Positions 50,265 to 59,457 of a stretch of 64,000 nt of DNA are shown in pieces (the stretch's first letter is position 1; each line of letters opens with the position of its first letter). Made by a program: the position numbers and the translations under genes. Origin of the DNA: JASBRS01 sp964496495. GTDB taxonomy: Bacteria > Deinococcota > Deinococci > Deinococcales > Trueperaceae. The stretch spans positions 1 through 64,000 of the forward strand of contig CAZBZU010000015.1 in NCBI GenBank assembly GCA_964496495.1. The letters are read 5' to 3'. The notes beneath the pieces are model-generated. The model saw only the letters and a program-made list of their open reading frames with translations, had not been told where the DNA came from and ran no database searches.

Positions 50265-51860
50265 ATGCGAAAGTGGACGATCGCGCTGGCGATCCTGCTG
50301 GCCTCCGCCGGCGTCGGGTTCGCGGCCAACAGCACCGTGGTGCTGACCTTCCAGAACGACATCTCGACGCTCGACCCGGCCATCGGCTACAACTGGGACA
50401 ATTGGTCGATGATCCAGGCCATCTTCGACGGCCTGATGACCTACAAGCCCGGCACCACGGAGCTGCAGCCGGCGCTGGCGACCGATTACCAGATCTCCGA
50501 CGACGGCCTCACCTACACCTTCGACCTGCGTCAAGGCGTCAGCTTCACGGACGGAGAGGCGTTCGACGCCGCCGACGTGAAGTACTCCTTCGAGCGCATG
50601 TTGAACCCGGCCACGCAGAGTCCGGGGGTAGGCTTCTTCACCGGCATCGAGGGCGCCCAGGCCTTCATCGACGGCAAGGCCAAGGACGTGAGCGGCATCA
50701 AGGTGCTGTCGCCGACCAAGGTTCAGTTCACCCTCACCCAAGCCGACGCGACCTTCCTCAACAAGCTAGCGCTCAACTTCAGCTTCATGGTGCCCCCCAA
50801 GGCGGTCGAGAAGTGGGGCAAGGACTTCGGTCACCATCCGGTCGGCACCGGCGGCTTCTCCATGAAGGAGTGGGTGCCCGGTCAGCGCCTGGTGCTGGTG
50901 AAGAACCCCGACTACTTCGTATCGAGCGAGCCGAAGGTCGACGAGATCGACTTCCAGTTCGGCGTCGACCCCAACGTCGCCTTCCTGCGGCTCCAGCGTG
51001 GCGAGGTCGATATCCTCGGTGACGGCATCCCCTCGTCGCAGTTCGCGAAAGTGATGAGCGATCCCAAGCTCAAGCAGCAGGTAGTCTCGTCCGACCAGAT
51101 CGAGACCAGCTTCGTAGCGCTCAACACCGGCATGAAGCCCTTCGATAGCGTCGACGTTCGCCAGGCGCTCAACATGGCGATCGACAAGAGCCAGGTGCTG
51201 CGCGTGATCAACAATCGTGCCGCCGCAGCGGATCAGATCCTGCCGCCGGCGATGCCGGGCTACAACCCCGACTACAAGGGCTTCCCCTACGACCCCGCCC
51301 AGGCCAAGCAGCTGCTGGCCAAGGCCGGCTACCCAGACGGCTTCAGCTCGGTGCTCTACACCAGCAACGTCGACCCCAACCCGCGCATCGCCCAGGTCAT
51401 CCAGCAGCAGCTGGCGCAGATCGGGGTGAAGCTCGACATCCGCTCACTGTCGCCAAGCGCCGTGATCGACGCGGCCAGCCAGGGCAAGACCCCCATGGTG
51501 TGGTCCGGCGGCATGGCCTGGCTCGACGACTACCCCGACCCGAACGATTTCTGGTGGCCTATCCTTGGGTGCGACAGCGCGGTGCCGGGCGGCTGGAACT
51601 GGCCACGGTACTGCAACAAGCAGCTCGACGCCCAGGGGCAGAAGGCCGACGCCATGGTGCAGCAAAGCCAGTCCGGCGCGCGCATCGCCTTGTGGCGTGA
51701 CATCTTCACGCAGGCGTCGAAGGACGCCCCCTGGATCCCGCTATTCAACGAGCGGAGCTACGTGATGCACACCCCGCGAATGGGCGGCATCGGCTTCAAG
51801 GTGGCTGGCATCTACACCCCGGTCAACTACAAGGAGATCGAGATTGTCGGAGGACAGTAG
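50265..51860 (+). CDS. ABC transporter substrate-binding protein, family 5 (peptide/nickel)
   Basis: A 531-residue periplasmic binding protein (SBP family 5). Residues 1-20 are a signal peptide (IALAILLASAGVGFAA); there is no lipobox Cys, so it is soluble rather than a lipoprotein. Family marks: ISTLDPAIGYNWDNW, YTFDLRQGVSFTDGEAFDAADV, HHPVGTGGFSMKEWVPGQ, VRQALNMAIDK. Two cysteines late in the protein (LGCDSAVPGG, RYCNKQ) might form a disulfide. GAAGGAGAGG precedes the ATG. It is 93 bp after the permeases; its 3' end contains the ribosome-binding site of the amidase gene. Confidence 0.9.
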   Translation: MRKWTIALAILLASAGVGFAANSTVVLTFQNDISTLDPAIGYNWDNWSMIQAIFDGLMTYKPGTTELQPALATDYQISDDGLTYTFDLRQGVSFTDGEAFDAADVKYSFERMLNPATQSPGVGFFTGIEGAQAFIDGKAKDVSGIKVLSPTKVQFTLTQADATFLNKLALNFSFMVPPKAVEKWGKDFGHHPVGTGGFSMKEWVPGQRLVLVKNPDYFVSSEPKVDEIDFQFGVDPNVAFLRLQRGEVDILGDGIPSSQFAKVMSDPKLKQQVVSSDQIETSFVALNTGMKPFDSVDVRQALNMAIDKSQVLRVINNRAAAADQILPPAMPGYNPDYKGFPYDPAQAKQLLAKAGYPDGFSSVLYTSNVDPNPRIAQVIQQQLAQIGVKLDIRSLSPSAVIDAASQGKTPMVWSGGMAWLDDYPDPNDFWWPILGCDSAVPGGWNWPRYCNKQLDAQGQKADAMVQQSQSGARIALWRDIFTQASKDAPWIPLFNERSYVMHTPRMGGIGFKVAGIYTPVNYKEIEIVGGQ

Positions 51861-52785
51861 CGTCCGAACCATCCACAGCGCCCACCACCACTTCGGGTGG
51901 GACAACGCCCTCGCGCCGGTGATGCGGGTGGCGCCCGGGAGCGAGGTCGTCTTCGAGATCGTCGACGCCTCGGGCGGGCAGCTCGGTAGGAACTCGGGTC
52001 ACGCCGACGTGGGCGAGCTGGACTTCGAGAAGGTCAACCCCGTCACCGGGCCCGTCTACATCGAGGGGGCGGAGCCGGGTGACGCCCTGGCCGTGCATAT
52101 CCTCGACTTCGAGGTGAGCGGTTGGGGCTGGACCGGTGTCATTCCCGGCTTCGGCCTGCTGACCGACGACTTCCCCGACCCGTTCCTGCATATCTCGCGC
52201 TACGACGCGCAGCAGGTGTCCTTCACGCCAGAGATCCACCTCCCGACGGTGCCCTTCCCGGGCACCATCGGGGTGGCACTGGCCGAGGCGGGCAGCCACT
52301 CGGTGGTGCCGCCCAGGCAGGTGGGTGGCAACATGGACATCCACGACCTCACGCGCGGTACGGTCCTCTACCTGCCGGTGGAGGTCCCGGGCGGGCTCTT
52401 CTCGGTGGGCGACACCCACGCCGCCCAGGGCGACGGCGAGGTATGCGGCACCGCCATCGAAACGCCCATGACCACCCGGCTGCGCTTCGAGCTGGTGAAG
52501 GGCGCGAACCTGCCGAGCCCACAGTTCGACAGCCCGCGGCCCGCCGGTCGCTTCGCGCCGGCCGAGGCAGGCTTCTACGTCACCACCGGGGTCGCCCCCG
52601 ACCTCATGGAGGCTGCCCGTGGGGCCGTGCGCGCCATGATCGACCACCTGGGGCGCGAGTACGCTCTCGAGAGCCGGCTCGCCTACGCGCTGTGCAGCGT
52701 GGCGGTCGACCTGCGCATCAGCGAGGTGGTCGACGCCCCCAACTGGGTGGTGTCGGCCCATCTGCCCAAGGGCATCTTCGTGTAG
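51844..52785 (+). CDS. Acetamidase/formamidase family protein
   Basis: A 313-residue FmdA_AmdA hydrolase that releases ammonia from short amides. Characteristic motifs: GPVYIEGAEPGDALAVHIL, GGNMDIHDLTRGTVLYLPV, and LFSVGDTHAAQGDGEVCGTA, the family's best-conserved segment with its metal-site Asp/His. TTG start, with AAGGAGAT 5 nt upstream inside the binding-protein gene, overlapping it by 17 bp; the two proteins are therefore translationally coupled, suggesting that the transporter brings in an amide or its precursor. Followed by a very strong hairpin. Confidence 0.87.
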   Translation: MSEDSSVRTIHSAHHHFGWDNALAPVMRVAPGSEVVFEIVDASGGQLGRNSGHADVGELDFEKVNPVTGPVYIEGAEPGDALAVHILDFEVSGWGWTGVIPGFGLLTDDFPDPFLHISRYDAQQVSFTPEIHLPTVPFPGTIGVALAEAGSHSVVPPRQVGGNMDIHDLTRGTVLYLPVEVPGGLFSVGDTHAAQGDGEVCGTAIETPMTTRLRFELVKGANLPSPQFDSPRPAGRFAPAEAGFYVTTGVAPDLMEAARGAVRAMIDHLGREYALESRLAYALCSVAVDLRISEVVDAPNWVVSAHLPKGIFV

Positions 52786-52802
52786 GCGCCGGAGGCGGCC
52801 AT

Positions 52803-52848
52803 GCGCAGCGGGCGGCCGGGTCACCTCGGCCTCGGCCGCCCGCTGCGC
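52803..52848. terminator. Strong bidirectional hairpin between convergent operons
   Basis: GCGCAGCGGGCGGCCG (52803-52818) and CGGCCGCCCGCTGCGC (52833-52848) form a perfect 16-bp stem with a 14-nt loop, between the amidase stop and the S33 peptidase stop. No T-run on either side. Confidence 0.65.
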
Positions 52849-52888
52849 ACGCTCCTGGCCGCTGGCGACCGCCGTCCACGCAGCTGCT

Positions 52889-54181
52889 CTAGAGGGGGTC
52901 CTGGCTCATCGCCAACAGCCGGTCGAGGATGGCCGCACCGTCGGCGCGCAGCCCGTTGTGCTGATACGCGTCGGTGGACCACAGGCGCACGCTGCCGACA
53001 CGCTCCGCGGTCTCCCGCGACAACTCGTAGTCCACGAACATGTCGTCGACGTAGGCGAGCGCCGCCACCGGCACGTCGTTGGCCGCCAGCGCATCGAGGT
53101 CGTAGAGCGCGGTCCAGTCCGCCTTCTCGGCCAGGAGCTCGGCTGCCTCGCGGAAGGGGCGCAGCGCCGGGAACTGCTCGAACATCCAGGGGTAGATCAT
53201 CTCGCCGGTGAAGCGCAGCGGCTTGCCGGGCTCGAAGGGGATCTCGGGTGCGGTCTCGAGCATGCGCTGGGCCGCCCAGCGCGTGGCTCGTTCCTGGGCG
53301 TAGATGGCCTCGTGCACGACGCCGAACAGGGGGTTGGCGACGAAGCCCTGGCGCCCGTAGACCTCGTGGAGGAAGGCGTCCGCCAGCTCGCGGCGGCCCT
53401 GGACGTGCACGAAGGCGCGCTCGAGCAGCCAGTGCAGGTTCTCGAAGCCGTCGGAGCTGCCCAGCTCCATGCCCAGGAACTGCACCCGCTCCACGGTCAG
53501 GCGCGCGCCGTCCGGCAACCGTACGTCGTGCTCCTGGAGGTAGCTGGCGACCTCCGTCCACCCGCGCTCGTCCTCGGGGTAGCGGCGGTAGTAGGCGTCG
53601 TTTCGAGCGCGCAGCCGGCGGTAGGTGGCGCGGTAGACGTCCTCGGCGGGGCGCGTGAGGCTCGCCAGCCCGCCGGTGATCAGCGCGCGCTCCAGCCCCT
53701 CGGGTGCGGCCGAGAGGTAGCGCAAGGCGCAGAAGCCGCCGAAGCTCTGCCCCAGGATGCTCCAGCGCCGCTCCGGCCCCAGCAGCTCCCGCCGGATGGC
53801 TTCGGCGTCGGCCACGATGCCGTCGGCGCGGAAGTGGCTGAGGTACTCGGCCTGCTGGCTGGGGATGCCCAGGTCGGCGAGCGTCTGGCGGGTGACGGGC
53901 GAGCTGCGACCGGTGCCGCGCTGGTCCAGCAGCAACACGCGGAAGTCCTTCAGCGCGCGCCCGATCCAGCCGTCCGCCTGGCCGGGCCTGGGCGCCTCGC
54001 TGCCGGGACCGCCCTGCAGGTAGACCAGTACCGGCAGGTCGTCTCCTTCCCGCTCCGGTGCCACCAGTTCCCGCGCGAAGACCTCCAGGCTGCGGTCGTC
54101 CGGCCCAACCGGATCGAGCGGCAGCTCGAAACGGTGGTCGCGGGTGAGCATGCCCGGCATGAGCGTCTGCGAGATCCGCAT
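52889..54181 (-). CDS. S33-family alpha/beta hydrolase, proline-iminopeptidase-like
   Basis: A 430-residue hydrolase. LVYLQGGPGSEAPRPG is the oxyanion-hole HGGPG variant, LLLDQRGTGRS the next strand, GQSFGGFCALRYL the nucleophile elbow (Ser), and YVDDMFVDYELS plus DAYQHNGLRADG carry the likely Asp and His. This fits S33 prolyl aminopeptidases of the longer (~430-residue) class; a non-peptide ester or amide substrate is possible given the operon. Last gene of the ligase-SDR-ALDH-S33 operon, 9 bp after the aldehyde dehydrogenase. Confidence 0.87.
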   Translation of the reverse strand: MRISQTLMPGMLTRDHRFELPLDPVGPDDRSLEVFARELVAPEREGDDLPVLVYLQGGPGSEAPRPGQADGWIGRALKDFRVLLLDQRGTGRSSPVTRQTLADLGIPSQQAEYLSHFRADGIVADAEAIRRELLGPERRWSILGQSFGGFCALRYLSAAPEGLERALITGGLASLTRPAEDVYRATYRRLRARNDAYYRRYPEDERGWTEVASYLQEHDVRLPDGARLTVERVQFLGMELGSSDGFENLHWLLERAFVHVQGRRELADAFLHEVYGRQGFVANPLFGVVHEAIYAQERATRWAAQRMLETAPEIPFEPGKPLRFTGEMIYPWMFEQFPALRPFREAAELLAEKADWTALYDLDALAANDVPVAALAYVDDMFVDYELSRETAERVGSVRLWSTDAYQHNGLRADGAAILDRLLAMSQDPL

Positions 54182-54190
54182 GGCCGCCCC

Positions 54191-55585
54191 TCAGCCCGCG
54201 TCGCGCAGGAGCAGCGAGAGGGTGCGGCTGAAGGGCTCGAACCCCAGTCGTGACAGCGACAGCCCGTGGCCGGAGTCCTTCACGCCAGACCAGGGCAGCA
54301 AGGGGTCGAGGTAGTCGCAGGCGTTGGCGTAGCAGGTGCCGGTAGCGAGGCGGGAGCCGAGGCGGTCAGCTGCCTCCAGGTCCCGCGTCCACACACTGGC
54401 CGTGAGCCCGTAGCGGCTGTCGTTCATCAGCCGCACCGCCTCCTCGTCACCCGCGACGGGCAGGATGCCCACCACCGGCCCGAAGGTCTCCTCCTGCATC
54501 ACGCGCATGTTCTGGCGCACGTTGATGAGCACCTGGGGGGCCATGTAGGCCGTCCCCTCGGCGGCGGCCGGGAACGCCTTCGGATCGATGAGGGGCACGG
54601 CCCCTCTGGCCACCGCATCGCGCACGTGGTCACGCGCGAGCTCGGCGTTGCCGGTGCGCACCATCGGACCCAGGGTGGTCTCAGGGTCGCGCGGATCGCC
54701 CAGGCGATAGCTCAGCGTGAGCTCGCGGAAGGCCTCCACGAAGGGGTCGAAGAGCTCGCGGTCGACGTAGATGCGCTCGATGCCGCAGCAGGACTGCCCC
54801 GCGTTGAACAGCGCGCCGTCGACCAGGCCGGCCACGGCGCCATCGAGGTCGGCATCGGCTCGCACGTAGGCGGGGTCCTTGCCGCCGAGCTCGAGCCCCA
54901 CGCCGATGAAGCGCTCGGCTGCCGCCCGCCTGACCGCCCGTCCCCCTTCGACCGACCCCGTGAAGTGCACATAGCCGACGCGCTGATCGCGGATGGCGTC
55001 GGCCACCGTCTCGTGGCTCATGTGCAGGACCTGGAGAACGCCGTCTGGCAGTCCCGCATCTCGGAAGGCCTCGGCGATGCGCTCGGCGGCCAGGGGGGTC
55101 TGGTCGGAGTGCTTCAGGATCACGGCGTTGCCGGCCAGGATGGCCGGTACGACGGCGTTGACCGCGGTCAGGAAGGGGTAGTTCCAGGGTGCCAGCACCA
55201 GCACTACCCCGAGCGGCCGCCGGCGGATGAGCCTGCGGGCGCCGGGCGCCCCGCCCACGTCGAGGTCGGCAAGCGCTCCGGGGGCGAGCTCGGCCATGGC
55301 CAGGGCACGTTCGGCGTAGCCGCCGCGGATCTCCTTTGGGCCGTCGCGCACGGGCCTCCCCATCTGCAGGGCGAGCTCCTCGGCGATGACGGCGGACCGG
55401 CCGACGATGGCGTCGACCATCCGCTTCACGACTGCCGCGCGCCAGTCCACGGAGGTCTCGCTCCACGCGCTCTGGGCGGCCTCGGCGGCGGCGAGGGCGC
55501 GGTCAACCGCGGGCCCGTCGGCGAGCACGCGGGTCGCTACGAGGGAGCCGTCGATCGGGCTGTGGGTGCGCTGATGCTCGGCCAT
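54191..55585 (-). CDS. Aldehyde dehydrogenase
   Basis: A 464-residue NAD(P)-dependent aldehyde dehydrogenase. VLAPWNYPFLTAVNAVVPAI with the catalytic Asn, HFTGSVEGGR cofactor loop, LELGGKDP with the general-base Glu, and FNAGQSCCGIERIYV with the catalytic Cys are all present. It starts with the substrate region SPIDGSLV. In the operon it follows the glutamine-synthetase-like ligase and the SDR, which parallels polyamine degradation, where an aldehyde made from a gamma-glutamylated amine is oxidised to the acid. Confidence 0.9.
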   Translation of the reverse strand: MAEHQRTHSPIDGSLVATRVLADGPAVDRALAAAEAAQSAWSETSVDWRAAVVKRMVDAIVGRSAVIAEELALQMGRPVRDGPKEIRGGYAERALAMAELAPGALADLDVGGAPGARRLIRRRPLGVVLVLAPWNYPFLTAVNAVVPAILAGNAVILKHSDQTPLAAERIAEAFRDAGLPDGVLQVLHMSHETVADAIRDQRVGYVHFTGSVEGGRAVRRAAAERFIGVGLELGGKDPAYVRADADLDGAVAGLVDGALFNAGQSCCGIERIYVDRELFDPFVEAFRELTLSYRLGDPRDPETTLGPMVRTGNAELARDHVRDAVARGAVPLIDPKAFPAAAEGTAYMAPQVLINVRQNMRVMQEETFGPVVGILPVAGDEEAVRLMNDSRYGLTASVWTRDLEAADRLGSRLATGTCYANACDYLDPLLPWSGVKDSGHGLSLSRLGFEPFSRTLSLLLRDAG

Positions 55586-55601
55586 GCTCAGTCTGCCGTC
55601 C

Positions 55602-56375
55602 TCACTCGGGGGTCACGTAGGCGGCGGTGATGCCACCGTCCACCACGAACTCGCTGCCTGTGACGTAGGAAGCGTCGGAGCTTGCGAGGTAGAGCGCCGC
55701 CTTGGCCATCTCGGTCGCCTCGCCGAACCGGCCCATGGGCACGTGCACCAGACGCCGCTGCCGCTTCGCCTCGGTGTCGAGGAACTTCATCAGCAGCTCG
55801 GTGCGCAGCGGTCCCGGGCAGAGGGCGTTGACGCGGATGTTCTCTCGCGCGTGAACCACCGCCAGCTCCCGTGTGAGCGCCAAGACGGCGCCCTTGCTGG
55901 CGGTGTAGGCCAGCTGCGGTGTGGCGGCACCGAGTAGCGCCACGAAGGAAGCGGTGTTGATGATGCTGCCGCCGCCGGCACGCCGCAGTGCCGGCACGCC
56001 GTACTTGCAGCCGAGAAAGACGCCCTTGGCGTTCACCGCCATCGTCAGGTCCCAGACGTCCTCCTCGGTCGTGACGGCGTCGTCGTCCCGACCGTCCATG
56101 ATGCCGGCGTTGTTGAAGAGCACGTCGAGGCGTCCGAAGGTCGCTTCTGCGTGCGCCACCATCTCACGACAATCGGCGGCCTTGGAGACGTCGGCCGTCA
56201 CGGCGCTGGCCCGGCCCCCGGCGCGCTCGACGTCGGCTACCGTTTCCCGCACGGCGTCCGACCGCACGTCCACCGCCACCACGGCCGCGCCCTCGCGGGC
56301 GAAGACCAGGGCACTCTCGCGGCCGATGCCGCTACCGGCCCCGGTGATCAGGGCAACCTTGTTCGCTAGCCGCAT
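55602..56375 (-). CDS. Short-chain dehydrogenase/reductase
   Basis: A 257-residue classical SDR. TGAGSGIGRESA cofactor motif, NNAGIMDG, catalytic Ser in INTASFVALLG, and YTASK with the Tyr-Lys pair; LCPGPLRTELL and SDASYVTGSEFVVDGG complete the fold. It oxidises an alcohol or reduces a ketone in the pathway; the substrate is unknown. GAGGTGAGG precedes the ATG. Confidence 0.9.
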   Translation of the reverse strand: MRLANKVALITGAGSGIGRESALVFAREGAAVVAVDVRSDAVRETVADVERAGGRASAVTADVSKAADCREMVAHAEATFGRLDVLFNNAGIMDGRDDDAVTTEEDVWDLTMAVNAKGVFLGCKYGVPALRRAGGGSIINTASFVALLGAATPQLAYTASKGAVLALTRELAVVHARENIRVNALCPGPLRTELLMKFLDTEAKRQRRLVHVPMGRFGEATEMAKAALYLASSDASYVTGSEFVVDGGITAAYVTPE

Positions 56376-56408
56376 GGCCTCACCTCGTCCTCGCCGCCGG
56401 CACGGCGG

Positions 56409-57788
56409 TCAGATCCGCTCGAAGTATCGCTTCCGCTCCCAGTCCGTCACGGCGCGGTCGAACGCCGCTTGCTCGGTGCGGAAGAAGTGGGCGTAGTGCG
56501 CCACCACCTCCTCGCCCAGGCTCGTCCTGGCGAACTCGCTGCCCGCGAAGCGCTCCGCTGCCCCGGCCAGCGAGCGCGGCAGACGCGGCAGGTCGGAAGC
56601 GTGGTAGACGTCGCCTTCCACCATCGGCTCGGGCTCGAGCTGGCGCTCGATGCCATCGAGGCCCGACGCCAGCGCGGCGCTGAAGGCCAGGTAGGGGTTG
56701 ACGTCGGCGCCGGGGATGCGACACTCGATGCGCAGGCTCTGGCCGCTGCCCACCACGCGGAAGCCGGCGGTGCGATTGTCGAAGCTCCAGGCGGCCCGCG
56801 TGGGCGCCCAGGAACCGTCCTCGAAGCGTTTGTAGCTGTTCACGGTGGGTGCGTAGAGCACCATCAGCTCGTCGGCGTGGGCCATCCAACCGGCAAGGAA
56901 GTGGCGGAAGACGCTCGAGCCGCTGACGGGACCGAGACGCTGCTCGCCCGCGAAGGCGTTGTCCTCGCCACGCCACAGGCTCAGGTGGAGATGGCAGCTC
57001 GAGCCCGCTTGGCCGGCGGCGGGCTTGGCCATGAATGTCACGCTCATGCCCAGACCCTCGGCGATCTCCTTGGCGGCCTGCTTGAGCACGACGTGGCGGT
57101 CGGCCATGGTGAGCACGTCGGCGTGTGCCACGTTGATCTCGTGCTGACCCCGGCCCCACTCACCCTTGGAGTTCTCGACCGGGACGCCGGACTCGCGCAG
57201 GTGGCGGCGGAGCTCGCCGTTGAAACGCTCCTCGCGCGTCCCCTGGAGCATGTGGTAGTCCTCCAGGTACCAACCCATCGGCGTGAGGTCCGCGTAGCCA
57301 GCGTCGGCCGCCTGGCGGAAGCTGTCCTGGTAGACGTAGTACTCGAGCTCCGAGGCGGCCCGTGCGCCGAATCCGAGCGACTGCGCGCGTGCGATCTGGC
57401 GCCTGAGCAGCGAGCGCGGGGCTATCGCCACCTCGTCGCTGCCGTCGGCCGCAACGACATCGCACAGCACGACAGCGCTGCGCTCGAGCCAGCTCGCCCA
57501 CCTGAGCGTGGCGAGGTCGGGGCGCAGCAGGACATCGCCGTACCCTTGCTCCCAGCTGGCGAAACGGTAGCCCTGCACCGGCTCCATCTCCATGTCGGCG
57601 GTGAGCAGATAGTCACAGGCATGCGTGCCGTGGTCGGCGCCGTGGGACACGAAGTGCTCTGCGTCGTAGCGCTTGCCCATCAGCCTGCCGTAGGGATCCG
57701 TGAAGGCCATCAGGACCGTGTCGGCGCGGCGCTGACGAACCTCCTCCGCCAGCTCCGCGAGGCTCAGCATGCCTTGCGTACGTGTCAT
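56409..57788 (-). CDS. Glutamine-synthetase-like ligase (possible gamma-glutamylamide synthetase)
   Basis: A 459-residue member of the glutamine synthetase superfamily. ASELEYYVYQDSF is the metal-binding Glu strand, GRGQHEINVAHADVLTMADR the active-site loop, MAKPAAGQAGSSCHLHLSLW the ATP/metal site, VNSYKRFEDGSWAP and ECRIPGADVNPYLAFSAAL the glutamate-binding end. It lacks the adenylylation tail of GlnA, and it stands first in an operon with SDR and ALDH, as PuuA-like gamma-glutamylpolyamine synthetases do. So it probably activates an amine by joining it to glutamate. GGGAGG precedes the ATG. Confidence 0.85.
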   Translation of the reverse strand: MTRTQGMLSLAELAEEVRQRRADTVLMAFTDPYGRLMGKRYDAEHFVSHGADHGTHACDYLLTADMEMEPVQGYRFASWEQGYGDVLLRPDLATLRWASWLERSAVVLCDVVAADGSDEVAIAPRSLLRRQIARAQSLGFGARAASELEYYVYQDSFRQAADAGYADLTPMGWYLEDYHMLQGTREERFNGELRRHLRESGVPVENSKGEWGRGQHEINVAHADVLTMADRHVVLKQAAKEIAEGLGMSVTFMAKPAAGQAGSSCHLHLSLWRGEDNAFAGEQRLGPVSGSSVFRHFLAGWMAHADELMVLYAPTVNSYKRFEDGSWAPTRAAWSFDNRTAGFRVVGSGQSLRIECRIPGADVNPYLAFSAALASGLDGIERQLEPEPMVEGDVYHASDLPRLPRSLAGAAERFAGSEFARTSLGEEVVAHYAHFFRTEQAAFDRAVTDWERKRYFERI

Positions 57789-57894
57789 CGGGCCTCCCAG
57801 GACGCTCGTGCCTCGGTGTCGTTCGGCGCGCGTCGGTGACGGCGTCCCGCACTATAACCCCGGCGCGTGGGCGGGGACGCCCGACCCGCGAGGG

Positions 57895-58521
57895 CTAGCC
57901 CGTACCGGCGAGCAGGGTGTCGAGGCGGGCACGGAGACGCGCCTCGTCCAAGTACCCGACGACGCGGCCCACCTGCCGGCCGGAGGCGTCGAAGAACAGC
58001 GTGGTGGGCATGCCGCGGAGGCCATACCTCGCCAGTAGCTGGTTGCCTTCGGCGTAGCCCACCGGATACTCGATGCCTTCCTGGCGGAGGAGCGCGCGCG
58101 CCCCCTGGCGCGTTCCGAGGCCTGTCTGGCTGCCCACGTCCACCCCCAGCATCAGATACCCTCGGCCGCCCTCCTCGGCGTAGACCCGTTGGAAGCCCGG
58201 CATCTCTTGGCGGCAGGGTGGGCAGTTGGAGGCCCAGAAGTTGACCACCACAGGCTGACCCCGCTGCAACAGCGAGGCCAGGGTGAGCTCGTCGCCACCC
58301 AGCGCCGCCTGGCCCTGATAGAGCGTGATGCGCGGGCCGCGGTCGGCGTTGCCCGCACGCACCAGCAGTACCCCGACCGCCACGACCGCGACAACCGCCA
58401 GGACAGCCACCGCGGTGACGATGGCCCGCCCTTGGCCGCGCCGGGACCCGCGAGGGCGGTCCGCCCGGGTGCGGCGCTCACGGGAGCCGGGGGAACGGGA
58501 CGACTTGCGCGACTTGCTCAT
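57895..58521 (-). CDS. Membrane-anchored thioredoxin-like protein (TlpA/ResA type)
   Basis: A 208-residue protein: an Arg/Ser-rich cytoplasmic tail, one membrane helix at ~35-57 (VTAVAVLAVVAVVAVGVLLV) and an extracytoplasmic thioredoxin domain with VVNFWASNCPPCRQEMPGF (Cys-Pro-Pro-Cys) and GMPTTLFFDASGRQVGR (cis-Pro). It keeps thiols of exported proteins or cytochrome precursors reduced. The ATG at 58521 lies after GGAGGG; a TATGCT box at 58544-58549 gives a short leader consistent with this start and not with the earlier ATG at 58548, which overlaps that box. Confidence 0.87.
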   Translation of the reverse strand: MSKSRKSSRSPGSRERRTRADRPRGSRRGQGRAIVTAVAVLAVVAVVAVGVLLVRAGNADRGPRITLYQGQAALGGDELTLASLLQRGQPVVVNFWASNCPPCRQEMPGFQRVYAEEGGRGYLMLGVDVGSQTGLGTRQGARALLRQEGIEYPVGYAEGNQLLARYGLRGMPTTLFFDASGRQVGRVVGYLDEARLRARLDTLLAGTG

Positions 58522-58626
58522 GGGTACCGCCCTCCGCGCCATCAGCATAGCGCAGATACCCCCGGGGGGTGTTCGGCTCGGCCGGGGTGCCGTCGGGCGC
58601 GCCCCGCTGGTCGCCGTCGACCGTGG

Positions 58627-59457
58627 TCAGCTGGCGGAGGAGAAGTCCTGGCCGTCGTCCAGCAGCCCGCGAAGCGACGCGGCGGTGCCCGAGGTCGGCC
58701 AGTACTCCAGGCCCACCCGCCCTACGTACCCCTGAGCCTGGATCCACGCCAACACGGCCTGCCACGGCAGCCCGCCGCTGCCCGGTTCGTGACGGCCCGG
58801 CACGTCGGCGAGGTGGACGTGCCCCACCCGGTCCATGCGTCCGGCCAGCACCCGCTGCGGCGTCTCGCCCATGGTCACCGAGTGGTAGACGTCGTAGAGC
58901 AGCCCCACCTCGGGCTTGGCGACGGTGTCGACGACACCGAGAGCCTCGGGGGTGTGGTCCAGGAAGGTGCCAGGGTGGTCGATGCGGGTGTTGAGCGGTT
59001 CGATGAGGAGCCGCACGCCACTCCCGCGGACGCGCTCGGCGCCGGCGGCCAGTGCCCGGGCCAGCGCCGCGCGCTGTTCCTCGCGGGGGACGCCTATGCG
59101 GGAGTCGCCCGAGCGCACGAACAGGGCGTGGCTGCCGAGCCTCAGGGCAACTGCCAGCGAGCGCGAGACGCCGTCGAGCCAGCGGTCGTGCGTCGCAGGG
59201 TCGACCAGCTGGGCCAGCGGCTCGCACACCATGCCCTCGAGGCCGACGCCGGTGGCGTGCAGCGCGTCCTCCAGCGCCGCCAGGTCCTTGGTGCTCCAAT
59301 GCCACATCTCCACCGCGCCGAAGCCGGCCGCCGCGGCTGCCCGCACCCGCTCGGGGGGTGTGCGCAGCTCGGTGAACAGCACCTCGATGCAGGCCGAGAA
59401 GGGGAAGCCCATGCCGTCCGGCAGAGGCCCGGTCGTGTGCTCGCTGTCGGGGCTCAC
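58627..59457 (-). CDS. Hydroxypyruvate-isomerase-like TIM-barrel protein
   Basis: A 276-residue TIM barrel. IEVLFTELRTPPERVRAAAA, VEMWHW, LLIEPLNTRIDHPG (Glu), LLYDVYHSVTMG (Asp, His), HVHLADVPGRHEPGSG and LEYWPTSG (Glu) match the hydroxypyruvate isomerase/Hyi group of the AP-endonuclease-2 superfamily. The GTG start overlaps the stop of the upstream recombinase gene by 4 bp (GTGA), with GGAAGG 6 nt before it; an internal ATG at 59412 is the alternative. The coupling to a recombinase is odd. Confidence 0.83.
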   Translation of the reverse strand: MSPDSEHTTGPLPDGMGFPFSACIEVLFTELRTPPERVRAAAAAGFGAVEMWHWSTKDLAALEDALHATGVGLEGMVCEPLAQLVDPATHDRWLDGVSRSLAVALRLGSHALFVRSGDSRIGVPREEQRAALARALAAGAERVRGSGVRLLIEPLNTRIDHPGTFLDHTPEALGVVDTVAKPEVGLLYDVYHSVTMGETPQRVLAGRMDRVGHVHLADVPGRHEPGSGGLPWQAVLAWIQAQGYVGRVGLEYWPTSGTAASLRGLLDDGQDFSSAS

